From: Azospirillum halopraeferens DSM 3675
GTDB taxonomy: Bacteria; Pseudomonadota; Alphaproteobacteria; Azospirillales; Azospirillaceae
Direction: 5' to 3'
DNA: 64,000 bases
Assembly (NCBI RefSeq): GCF_000429625.1
Contig: NZ_AUCF01000001.1
Span: 186,001-250,000 of the forward strand
The translations under genes and the position numbers were made by a program. Positions 1-7,478 of the stretch are shown piece by piece (the first letter of the stretch is position 1; each line of letters opens with the position of its first letter). Below the pieces are notes generated by a model, which saw nothing but the letters and a program-made list of their open reading frames with translations, did not search any database and was not told the origin of the DNA.

Positions 1-2
1 CG

Positions 3-1664
3 GTCGATCCGACGCTGCAGGCCATTGCGACCCGGGCCCTGCGCGGCGGGCTGATCGACTACGACCGCCGCCACGGCTGGCGCGGGCCGGTCACCGCCAT
101 GGACAATTTCGACAATTGGGCGAAGAAGCTGGCGGCCATCCCCGTGCCGCCGGGCGGTGAAGGCTGGCGTCTTGCCGTGGTGCTGAAGGACGACGAGCCC
201 GGCGGCGTCGACATCGGCCTGGCCGACGGCTCGCGCGGACGCATCCCCCTGGCCGAACTGCGCTGGGCCCGTGCGGTGCGCGACGGCGACCGCCTCGGCC
301 CGGAGATCCGCAAGGCATCGGACGCCATCAAGCTGGGCGACGTCATCCTGGTGGAGCCGGTGCGCAAGGATGACAAGGGCAAGGATCTGCCGGCCGGCAC
401 CTTCACCCTGCGCCAGATCCCCGCAGTCCAGGGCGGGCTGGTGGCGCTGGACCCCCACACCGGTCGCGTGCTGGCGATGGTCGGCGGCTTCTCGCCGCAC
501 ATGAGCGTCTTCAACCGCGCCACCCAGGCCCTGCGCCAGCCCGGCTCCGCCTTCAAGCCGTTCGTCTATCTGGCGGCCCTCGACAACGGATTCACGCCGT
601 CGTCCCTGGTGATGGATGCGCCGTTCGAATACAACCCCGGATACGGCCAGCCCATCTGGCGCCCCAACAACTTCAGCCACGAGTTCTACGGGCCGACGCC
701 GCTGCGCGCGGGCATCGAGAAGTCGCGCAACGTCATGACCGTCCGCCTCGCCCAGCACGTGGGCATGGACAAGATCAAGGCGCTGGTGGAGCGGCTGGGC
801 GTCGTCGACAACCTTCAGCCCTTCCTGCCCATGTCGCTGGGCGCCGGCGAAACCACGGTGCTGCGCATGACCGCCGCCTACGGCATCCTGGCCAACGGCG
901 GCAAGCGGATCACGCCGACCTTTATCGACCGCATCCAGGACCGCCAGGGCCGTACCATCTTCCGGCACGACAACCGTCCGTGCGATGGCTGCCGCGACGT
1001 GGCCTGGCATGACGGGCTGGAGGTGCCCGCGGTCCCCGACACGCGCGAGCAGGTAGCTGACCCGCGCACCGCCTATCAAATGGTGTCCATGCTGGAAGGC
1101 GTGGTGCAGCGGGGCACCGCCACCCGCCTGGCATCGCTGGGCCGGCCGTTGGCCGGCAAGACAGGCACCACCAATGATTCGGTCGATGCCTGGTTCGTCG
1201 GCTTCTCGCCGGATCTGGTGGTCGGCACCTACATCGGCTTCGACCAACCCCGGTCCCTGGGGGCGCGGGAAACCGGCGGATCCGCTGCCGTGCCGGTGTT
1301 CCGCGACGTCATGGAGGCGGCGCTGAAGGACAAGCCGGCCACCCCGTTCCGCGTGCCGCCCGGCGTGCGGCTGGTGCGCGTCGACCCCGCCACGGGACGG
1401 CTGGCGGAGCCGGGCAGCCGCGGCATCTGGGAAGCGTTCCTGCCCGGCACCGAGCCGCAGCCCGACCAGCCCGTTGCGGTGCTGGACGGCACCGGCCAGG
1501 CCGGCGGAGCGTGGTCGTGGCAGGGCGACCTGCCCGGCGACAGCTACGGCATGCCCTACCCGGACGCGCCCTACGGCACGGTGTCGGCGCCGCCCCTGAT
1601 GCCGCCGGGGGCCACGGCGGCACCGCCGGCGGCCACCACCCAGGGCACCGGCGGCCTGTATTAG
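3..1664 (+). CDS. mrcA: Class A penicillin-binding protein 1A, C-terminal part (5' end outside window)
   Basis: This is the transpeptidase half of a bifunctional peptidoglycan synthase anchored in the inner membrane, which polymerises and cross-links murein. The frame is open from base 3, so the N-terminal anchor and glycosyltransferase domain lie upstream of the window. The visible part starts with an insert domain of mixed beta type, as is usual in proteobacterial PBP1A. The penicillin-binding active site follows: SxxK as SAFK (serine codon at 546), SxN as SRN in 'EKSRNVMT', and KTGTT near 1153-1170. The tail is rich in Pro, Ala and Gly. The gene ends 76 bp before prfB, a common order in alphaproteobacteria. 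PBP1A rather than PBP1B/C is inferred from the insert domain and the neighbour. Confidence 0.93.
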   Translation, partial: VDPTLQAIATRALRGGLIDYDRRHGWRGPVTAMDNFDNWAKKLAAIPVPPGGEGWRLAVVLKDDEPGGVDIGLADGSRGRIPLAELRWARAVRDGDRLGPEIRKASDAIKLGDVILVEPVRKDDKGKDLPAGTFTLRQIPAVQGGLVALDPHTGRVLAMVGGFSPHMSVFNRATQALRQPGSAFKPFVYLAALDNGFTPSSLVMDAPFEYNPGYGQPIWRPNNFSHEFYGPTPLRAGIEKSRNVMTVRLAQHVGMDKIKALVERLGVVDNLQPFLPMSLGAGETTVLRMTAAYGILANGGKRITPTFIDRIQDRQGRTIFRHDNRPCDGCRDVAWHDGLEVPAVPDTREQVADPRTAYQMVSMLEGVVQRGTATRLASLGRPLAGKTGTTNDSVDAWFVGFSPDLVVGTYIGFDQPRSLGARETGGSAAVPVFRDVMEAALKDKPATPFRVPPGVRLVRVDPATGRLAEPGSRGIWEAFLPGTEPQPDQPVAVLDGTGQAGGAWSWQGDLPGDSYGMPYPDAPYGTVSAPPLMPPGATAAPPAATTQGTGGLY

Positions 1665-1740
1665 GGGTCGCATCGGCGCCCGGGAACGGCTACATAACCG
1701 CCCGACCATCCTGCAACCCTGGCTGACGAGGAGGCACGCG

Positions 1741-2866
1741 ATGCGAGCCGAGATCGAGGCGGCCGCCGGCGAGATCAGAGAATCGCTGGCGCTGCTGAGG
1801 AGGCATCTTTGACTGGGACAACGCACTGCGGCGTCTCGACGAACTGAACGCCCTGTCGGAGGATCCCAAGCTGTGGGACGACCCCGACAAGGCGCAGAAG
1901 ATCATGCGCGAGCGCACCCAGCTTGAGACCTCCGTCAGCGGCTATCGTGCGCTGGAGCGCGACCTGTCCGACAGCCTGGAGCTGATCGAGATGGGGGAGG
2001 AGGAAGGGGATGCCACCGTCGTCGGCGATGCGGAAGCCCAGCTCATGGCCCTGCGCGACCGCGCGGCCAAGTTGCAGTTGGAAAGCCTGCTGTCCGGCGA
2101 GGCCGACGCCAATGACTGCTTCCTTGAGGTGAACGCCGGGGCCGGCGGCACGGAGGCGCAGGACTGGGCGCTGATGCTCGCCCGCATGTACCAGCGCTGG
2201 GCCGAGCAGCACGACTACAAGGTGGAATGGCTGGACGAGAGCCCCGGCGAAGAGGCGGGGATCAAGTCGGCTACCATCCAGGTGAAGGGCCACAACGCCT
2301 ATGGCTGGCTGAAGACCGAGGCGGGGGTGCACCGTCTGGTGCGCATCAGCCCCTTCGACAGCCAGGCGCGCCGGCAAACCAGCTTTGCCGCCGTGTCGGT
2401 GTCCCCGGTGATCGACGACAAGATCGACATCGAGGTCAACGAGAAGGACTGCCGCATCGACACCTTCCGGGCGTCGGGGGCCGGCGGCCAGCACATCAAC
2501 AAGACAGACTCCGCGGTGCGCATCACCCACCTGCCGACCGGCATCGTGGTGGCCTGCCAGCAGGAGCGCTCGCAGCACAAGAACCGCGCCAAGGCGTGGG
2601 ACATGCTGCGCGCCCGCCTGTACGAGATGGAGCTGAAGAAGCGCGAGGACGCCGCCGCCGCCCTGGAGGCCCAGAAGACCGACATCGGCTGGGGCCACCA
2701 GATCCGCAGCTACGTGCTTCACCCCTACCAGATGGTGAAGGACCTGCGCACGGCGGTGGAAACCTCGCAGACCGATGCCGTGCTCAACGGCGACCTCGAC
2801 GCCTTCCTGGAAGCCGCGCTCGCGGCGCGCATCAAGGGCCAGGGCGACGGCGAGGATCTGCAGTAA
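1741..2866 (+). CDS. prfB: Peptide chain release factor 2, with programmed +1 frameshift (join 1741-1809, 1811-2866)
   Basis: RF2 recognises UGA and UAA stop codons on the ribosome and triggers hydrolysis of peptidyl-tRNA. The main frame holds the stop-codon recognition tripeptide SPF in '[15 protein letters not shown]' and the catalytic GGQ in '[12 protein letters not shown]'. The gene begins at ATG 1741 behind a GAGGAGG ribosome site. It runs 23 codons to CTT (1807-1809), where an in-frame TGA follows (1810-1812). Skipping one base gives GAC at 1811, which is in phase with the rest of the protein. The joined product is 374 residues, the normal RF2 length. Expression is therefore autoregulated: low RF2 slows termination at the UGA and favours the shift. 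Identification is secure. Confidence 0.97.
1798..1813 (+). promoter_or_regulatory. RF2 programmed +1 frameshift site
   Basis: An internal Shine-Dalgarno-like AGGAGG (1798-1803) is followed by CAT, the slippery CTT and the stop TGA with a C after it (CTT TGA C). The spacing of AGGAGG, three bases and CTT is the same as in the Escherichia coli prfB site. The downstream RF2 frame is open only after the +1 shift. Confidence 0.95.
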
Positions 2867-2878
2867 CGTGATGTCCGT

Positions 2879-2900
2879 CCTCTCCCCCCGCGGGGAGAGG
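2879..2900 (+). terminator. Hairpin after prfB, possible terminator
   Basis: A perfect 9-bp inverted repeat (CCTCTCCCC / GGGGAGAGG) with a 4-base loop begins 12 bp after the prfB stop. No U-tract follows, so intrinsic termination is uncertain. It could equally be a repetitive palindromic element. Confidence 0.4.
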
Positions 2901-2934
2901 ATCCCGTTTCCTGTCGGGTGTGAGGGTGTGAACC

Positions 2935-3237
2935 ATGGTCCGTACCGTTCTGGCCGCAATCCTCATCCTGATCGCCGGCCCGTCCATGGCGGCCTGCGAC
3001 GAGGCCGCCATGCCGCCGCAGATGCTCACCGCCTACGTGGTGGGCGTGCAGGAGGCCCTGGCGGCGCAGGGCTTCCGTCCCGGTCCGGCGGACGGCAAGC
3101 CGGGCGCACGCACCCGCGCCGCCATCCGCGCCTATCAGAAGGCGGCCGGTCTGCCCGTCGACGGTTGCGTCAGCCAGGGCCTTGCCGACCATATCAACTT
3201 CGCGTTGCCCAAGGTCTACGGGCCGGGCAGGCGCTGA
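2935..3237 (+). CDS. Small secreted peptidoglycan-binding-domain protein
   Basis: This is a 100-residue protein with a clear signal peptide (residues 1-19, 'VLAAILILIAGPSMAA'). A single PG_binding_1-like unit follows ('VQEALAAQGFRPGPADGK', then 'TRAAIRAYQKAAGLPVDG'), the repeat that binds cell-wall glycan in many hydrolases. Two cysteines (one just after the predicted cleavage site, one near residue 81) could form a disulfide. No catalytic domain is attached, so it is probably a periplasmic wall-binding accessory. It sits alone between prfB and an HD-GYP gene. The ATG is the only start that includes the whole signal sequence. The fold call is good, the role unknown. Confidence 0.8.
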   Translation: MVRTVLAAILILIAGPSMAACDEAAMPPQMLTAYVVGVQEALAAQGFRPGPADGKPGARTRAAIRAYQKAAGLPVDGCVSQGLADHINFALPKVYGPGRR

Positions 3238-3366
3238 TCGCGACCGCCGGGCCCATACCGGAACGGCACGCCACCCCTGCGAACCGGAGAGGAAGACCGG
3301 AGGCCGGATCGACCGTATAGTGCGTGAACCGACGAACGGTTCGGCGGCGCGGCGACGGAGGAGGTC

Positions 3367-5415
3367 ATGCGCGCGACCGGTTCGGCACGTCTGCGACGGT
3401 GGATCCTGGTGTATGCGGTCGCCGCGATGGTGGCGATCAGCGTCGCCGTGGCGATGGCCGTGGTGGTCCCGATGCAACGCCATATGGTGGCGGCCGCCGA
3501 GCGTGGTCTGGCCCACAGCCTGGACCTGCAGGCTCTGGCCATCGGTGAGGCGCAGGCCCGCCTGCGCGATCTCGCCTCCCAGGTGACCAGCCGCACCGTC
3601 ATCCGCGACGCGCTGATCCGCTACAACCGGGGCGCCATGTCCCCGGAGGAGCTGCGTACCTTCACCGCCGACAAGCTGGCCGATGCGCTGCGCCTGGCCC
3701 CGGAGATGCGCGGGATCGTTCGCCGCGACCGGGCGGGCCGGGTGGTCGTGCGGGTTGGCGAGGAGCTGCCGGAGGGCGTGCTGCACCCCGGCGCGATCAT
3801 GCTGACCGACGGCGGCCCGCGCCTGGCGGTTGATGCGTCGATCGACGGCCCCGACGGGCAGCGGGAGGGAACGGACACGGTGCTGTTCGACGCCGCCGCC
3901 ATCGACGCCCTGGTCAGGGACGGGCGACCGCTGGGCGCAACCTGGCGCAGCGCCGTCTACGTCGATGCCGGCGACGGGATGCGCGCGGTGCTGCCGGCGT
4001 ATCGCGCCGGTGCCGCTCCCGCGTTCGACCCGGGGGCGGCCGCAGCGACCGGGGCGACGGCGGGGCGGCCGGTCAGCGTTGCCGGGGGTAACGGGGCGGC
4101 GGTGGCGGCGTATGCCGGCGCGGTTCCCGGCACCGGATGGCTGGTCGCCGTGTGGATGGACGAGGCCGAGCTGTACTACGACGTGGACCGGTTGATCGCC
4201 CGGGTGGCGGGAGGGGTGGCGGGGCTGGCGGCGGTGGGGGCTCTGGGAATGGTCCTGGTGCTCAAGCCGCTGACCGGCCGCATGCTGGTGGAAGCCGACA
4301 CACTGGCTCGCGAGGTGGAGGATAAGGAGCGGACCGTCGCCGCCTTGCAGCGCACCCAGCGCACGCTACGAACTCTGTCGGGAGGCAACCAGGCGCTGAT
4401 CCACGCGGGCCGGGAGGAGGACCTGCTGAATGACATGTGCCGCATCATGGTGGAGGTGGGCGGCTATGCGCAGGCCAGGGTCGCGATGAACGGCCCCGCC
4501 GGTCTGACGGTGGTGGCCGAACGCCGGACCGCCGGTGCCGACGGCCCGGCGGGGGCGGGGAGCGCGGACCTGGCCGGCGTGCTCGCCACCGGCACGCCCG
4601 CCGTGCTGTCCGATCCGGTGGCGGCCACCCTGTTGCTGTTGCCGCTCAGCGATCCCGACGGACCGCCTCTCGGGGTGGTCGAGATTGCCGCCCGCGATGG
4701 CGGCGGGTTCGACGCGGAGGAGCGCGCCCTACTGGAGGAGATGGTCAGCGACCTGGCCTTCGGCATCGTCAGCCTGCGCATGCGCGCCGCCTGGCAGGCG
4801 GATCAGGAGCGGCTGGAGCGCACCCTTGAGCGCACCATCCAGGCCATCGCCACCACCATCGAGGTGCGCGACCCCTTCACCGCCGGCCACCAGCGCCGGG
4901 TCGGCGAACTGGCTGCCGCCATCGCCGCCGAGTTGCGATGGCCCGCCGAGGCCGTGAAGGGGGTGTTCGTTGCCGGCATCATCCATGACATCGGGAAGAT
5001 CGCCGTGCCCGCCGAGATCCTCAGCCGTCCCGGCGCGCTCAACCCCCTGGAGTTCGAATTGGTCCGCGCCCACGCGGAGTCCGGAGCGGCCATCGTCGCC
5101 GGCATCGAGTTTCCCTGGCCGGTGGCCACGGCGATCGCCCAGCATCATGAACGCCTGGACGGCTCCGGCTATCCCTGCGGTCTGACCGGCGACGCCATCA
5201 TCCCCGAGGCGCGCATCCTCGCCGTGGCGGATGTGCTCGACGCCATGATCAGCCACCGCCCCTACCGTCCGGCGTGCACCCTGGACGAGGCGCTGGCCGA
5301 GATCACGGCCCATCGCGGATCCCTTTACGACCCGGCGGTGGTTGACGCCTGCGCCGCCATCGTCCACCGGGGTGGCGTTCCGGCGGGGGTGACGATGGCG
5401 TGCGTGAGCGCATAG
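3367..5415 (+). CDS. Membrane sensor with GAF-like and HD-GYP domains (probable c-di-GMP phosphodiesterase)
   Basis: This 682-residue protein should hydrolyse the second messenger cyclic-di-GMP in response to an extracytoplasmic or GAF signal. A first membrane segment covers residues ~13-36, followed by a ~240-residue periplasmic sensor and a second membrane segment at ~278-302. A linker, a GAF-like region (~345-470) and the HD-GYP domain (~490-675) follow. The domain signature is intact: 'IIHDIGKIAVP' supplies the metal-binding HD and 'HHERLDGSGYP' the GYP loop. ATG 3367 has a strong GGAGGAGGTC ribosome site. No diguanylate cyclase is nearby. HD-GYP identity is firm; the signal is unknown. 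Confidence 0.9.
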   Translation: MRATGSARLRRWILVYAVAAMVAISVAVAMAVVVPMQRHMVAAAERGLAHSLDLQALAIGEAQARLRDLASQVTSRTVIRDALIRYNRGAMSPEELRTFTADKLADALRLAPEMRGIVRRDRAGRVVVRVGEELPEGVLHPGAIMLTDGGPRLAVDASIDGPDGQREGTDTVLFDAAAIDALVRDGRPLGATWRSAVYVDAGDGMRAVLPAYRAGAAPAFDPGAAAATGATAGRPVSVAGGNGAAVAAYAGAVPGTGWLVAVWMDEAELYYDVDRLIARVAGGVAGLAAVGALGMVLVLKPLTGRMLVEADTLAREVEDKERTVAALQRTQRTLRTLSGGNQALIHAGREEDLLNDMCRIMVEVGGYAQARVAMNGPAGLTVVAERRTAGADGPAGAGSADLAGVLATGTPAVLSDPVAATLLLLPLSDPDGPPLGVVEIAARDGGGFDAEERALLEEMVSDLAFGIVSLRMRAAWQADQERLERTLERTIQAIATTIEVRDPFTAGHQRRVGELAAAIAAELRWPAEAVKGVFVAGIIHDIGKIAVPAEILSRPGALNPLEFELVRAHAESGAAIVAGIEFPWPVATAIAQHHERLDGSGYPCGLTGDAIIPEARILAVADVLDAMISHRPYRPACTLDEALAEITAHRGSLYDPAVVDACAAIVHRGGVPAGVTMACVSA

Positions 5416-5434
5416 GGGGTGGCCGCGAACCGGA

Positions 5435-5449
5435 TGTTATTTTATAACA
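5435..5449 (+). promoter_or_regulatory. Perfect Zur-like palindromic operator
   Basis: The 15-base sequence TGTTATTTTATAACA is a perfect inverted repeat (TGTTAT, 3 bases, ATAACA). It matches the core of the Zur zinc-repressor box known from Gammaproteobacteria and Alphaproteobacteria. It lies just before the NicO-family gene and overlaps a TATAAC (5443-5448) that could serve as the -10 element, as expected for repression. The site is A/T-only at its core in a GC-rich chromosome, so a chance match is unlikely. Confidence 0.7.
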
Positions 5450-5496
5450 GTCCGTCGCGTTCCGCCGGTTCCCCTTCCATCACCGTCCTCCCTGCC

Positions 5497-6429
5497 ATGT
5501 CCCGTGCCCTGGTTCTCGTAAGCCTCACGTTGCTGGCGACCGCCGCCGTCATCTTCGACGCCGCCGGCCTGTGGAACGACGCAATGCTGATGATTCAACG
5601 CCGGCAGGCGGAGCTGAACCGCGCGCTCGCCGCGGCGGTGCGTACGGTGCGCGACGACGGGCCGCTGGCAGCCGGCGGGCTGATCGCCGTGGGCTTCCTC
5701 TATGGCATCGTTCACGCCGCCGGTCCCGGCCATGGCAAGGCGGTCATCGCCGCCTACATGCTGGCCGACAGCCGGCGGCTGCGCCACGGATTGGTGCTGG
5801 CCTGGGCGTCGTCGCTGATGCAGGCGGTGACGGCCATCGTTCTGGTGCTGGTGGTGGTGCACGTCTTCGGCGCCGCCGGCCGCGACGCGCAACCCGTGGC
5901 AACGGTGCTGGAGCGCGTGGGCTACGCGCTGGTCATGGCGATCGGTGCGGCCATGCTGTGGTCCGCCGCGCGCCGCCTCTTCCCGCGTGCCGGCCATGGT
6001 CATGGACAGGACCACGACCATGACCACGACCACGCAGGCTGCGGACACGCCGGGTGCGGGCACGGCCACGCCCCGCCGCCGCCGGACGCCGGATCATGGC
6101 GGCGGTCCGTGGCGGTGGTGGCGTCCGTGGGGGTGCGGCCGTGCAGCGGCGCGCTGATCGTGCTGGCGTTCGGCCAGGCGCTGGGGATCTTCGCCGCGGG
6201 CGTCGTCGCGACCCTGGCGATGGCCGTGGGGACGGCGCTGACCGTCTCCGCACTGGCGGTGGCGGCGGTGGCCTCCCGCCATCTGGCCCTGTCCCTGGTG
6301 TCCGACCGCATCCGCTGGTTCCGCCACGCGGAAACCGCCCTGGCCGTTACCGGCGGGGTCGTGCTGCTCGGGCTCGGCGCCGTGCTGCTCGGCGCATCCT
6401 TCCAGCCGGTGGCCGCACCGTTCCGGTGA
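5497..6429 (+). CDS. NicO/RcnA-family metal transporter with His-rich loop
   Basis: This inner-membrane transporter is of the nickel/cobalt NicO (RcnA) family and is 310 residues long from ATG 5497. It has about six membrane segments. The family motif 'GFLYGIVHAAGPGHGKAV' is in the first half. A cytoplasmic loop of alternating His and Asp/Gly ('HGHGQDHDHDHDHAGC') is typical of metal-handling transporters. A second motif, 'SVGVRPCSGALIVLAFG', follows. Earlier in-frame starts at 5419 (GTG) and 5434 (ATG) fall within or before the Zur-like operator, so 5497 is preferred. The operator suggests zinc rather than nickel control. The usual DUF1007 partner gene is absent here. Family is sure, substrate is not. 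Confidence 0.85.
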   Translation: MSRALVLVSLTLLATAAVIFDAAGLWNDAMLMIQRRQAELNRALAAAVRTVRDDGPLAAGGLIAVGFLYGIVHAAGPGHGKAVIAAYMLADSRRLRHGLVLAWASSLMQAVTAIVLVLVVVHVFGAAGRDAQPVATVLERVGYALVMAIGAAMLWSAARRLFPRAGHGHGQDHDHDHDHAGCGHAGCGHGHAPPPPDAGSWRRSVAVVASVGVRPCSGALIVLAFGQALGIFAAGVVATLAMAVGTALTVSALAVAAVASRHLALSLVSDRIRWFRHAETALAVTGGVVLLGLGAVLLGASFQPVAAPFR

Positions 6430-6667
6430 AGGGGCGCGGGACGGAGGGCGGCTGCGGAGCCGGCAGCAGGACGATGAACCGGCCGATGTGCGTGTCGGGG
6501 ATGATGATATCGACCGGTCGGCCTATCTGATCGACAGCTATGGAGAACCGGGCCGAACCCGCCGACGCAAGCCTCGATGTGGATATCAGGCGCGATGCTC
6601 CGGAATGCAGCAAGGTGACTGACAACGAAAGTCAGCCTGTGTATCTTTCCAAAAATCGGAGAATGAA
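6430..6667. other. Intergenic region, no gene recognised
   Basis: GC content drops from about 6590 onward compared with the transporter gene. No convincing coding frame, RNA gene or terminator was seen. It likely carries the promoter of the small gene that starts at 6668. Confidence 0.5.
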
Positions 6668-6994
6668 ATGGATGATAATATCGTTGCAGAGAGGGTATTC
6701 GAGTCGGAAGGACACGACATTATATGCCGGTTTTTCATTCCCCGACCGGACGGTGAAGATTTCCGTTGCGAGTACGAAATTTCCTCACTATTGAAGTGTC
6801 GTCGTGGCTATGCCATGGGCATTGACCGTGTGCAGGCGTTGCTGAACGCCATGACCGATGCACATTTGAAACTACAGGATTGGGAAGCCGAGGTGACATG
6901 GCTCGGCAGCCAATGTTTGGGTCTTCCCGGGTTCGATGACGTCATCAATCGGTTCACGCCCGCCGGACGATGGTATTCACCGCCGGAGGGCTGA
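6668..6994 (+). CDS. Small hypothetical protein (DUF6968-like)
   Basis: This is a 108-residue soluble protein without signal peptide or membrane segment. An ATG with CGGAGA six bases upstream supports the start. The pattern 'VAERVFE', 'PRPDGEDFRCEYEI' and 'GIDRVQALLNAM' resembles the small DUF6968 family of unknown function, often found singly in proteobacterial genomes. Base composition is clearly lower in GC than the flanking housekeeping genes, hinting at transfer. It stands immediately outside the tRNA-bounded island. The gene is probably real; the family assignment is from memory and the function unknown. Confidence 0.65.
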   Translation: MDDNIVAERVFESEGHDIICRFFIPRPDGEDFRCEYEISSLLKCRRGYAMGIDRVQALLNAMTDAHLKLQDWEAEVTWLGSQCLGLPGFDDVINRFTPAGRWYSPPEG

Positions 6995-7178
6995 CGATGA
7001 GGCTGGTGTGCATCGGCGCCGAAGCACAGCCAAGCCGGTCTCCGGGCCGGGAGGGGCGCGGCGGGACCGTCCGGCACAGGCGTTTGGCACACACGGTTGG
7101 CCGGGTCACGCCGATGACGGGGCGGCACGCCGGTCGCGGGGCGCAAAGCCTTGCTGCGAATGGGATTCTCAGAAGTGT

Positions 7179-7198
7179 TGGTTGGGGGACCGGGATTC
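7179..7198 (-). repeat. Partial duplicate of the tRNA-Gln 3' end (candidate attachment site)
   Basis: Twenty bases match the 3' end of the tRNA-Gln gene at 15314-15333 with only two mismatches. The first 12 bases (TGGTTGGGGGAC, equal to the CCA end and acceptor strand) are identical. The repeat is in the same orientation as the tRNA gene, and no tRNA body follows. The tRNA 3' end faces this copy across the R-M operon, the arrangement produced by site-specific integration into tRNA genes. Confidence 0.55.
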
Positions 7199-7399
7199 TG
7201 AAATCCCGTCCACCCGCTTCGTCACGACCGCTCAGAAAGCCGGTTCCGCCGCGGCTCTGCTGATTATAGGCGCTGGATGGGCACCAGGGAAGGGGCACCG
7301 GCTTGGGCACCGGGGTGGCTGCAGTTCGTCTCATGAAGCTTTCGCCACTGAGGAGCTATAAGCTTACGAACTCAATAATCCGCGATGGCGCCTGAAGAG

Positions 7400-7416
7400 C
7401 GATCAACTCTTGATCG
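7400..7416. promoter_or_regulatory. Perfect inverted repeat upstream of hsdR
   Basis: CGATCAA, three bases, TTGATCG form a 7-bp perfect inverted repeat. It ends 10 bp before the proposed -35 element of the hsd promoter, a position suitable for a regulator. A small hairpin at the end of an unseen transcript is the alternative. Confidence 0.35.
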
Positions 7417-7426
7417 CATTCGATCA

Positions 7427-7455
7427 GTGACACGCCTAGCGTCGAGCCGTATAGT
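7427..7455 (+). promoter_or_regulatory. Predicted sigma-70-type promoter of the hsd operon
   Basis: GTGACA (7427-7432) and TATAGT (7450-7455) are separated by 17 bases. Each differs from consensus at one position. The start codon of hsdR lies 23 bases after the -10 box, giving a short leader that includes the GGGAGG ribosome site. Confidence 0.5.
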
Positions 7456-7478
7456 CGTGTGCTCTCCGGGAGGCAGCG

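Larger units (their letters stand above)
6995..7478. other. Non-coding left boundary of the accessory island
   Basis: This 484-bp stretch has no convincing gene. It holds a tRNA-Gln 3'-end-like repeat (7179-7198), a short cluster of direct GGGCACCGG/GGCACC repeats (7278-7317), a perfect GATCAA/TTGATC inverted repeat (7400-7416) and a promoter for hsdR (7427-7455). Composition is mixed and codon bias of the chromosome is absent. Confidence 0.6.

Noticed and set aside
5434-5496. ATG 5434 (or GTG 5419) as start of the NicO-family gene
   Set aside because: The ATG abuts the perfect operator and the extra residues look unlike a signal or membrane segment. ATG 5497 gives the family N-terminus.
7278-7317. 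Short direct GGGCACCGG/GGCACC repeats as a CRISPR-like or iteron array
   Set aside because: Units are only 6-9 bases, irregularly spaced, and there are just three copies.
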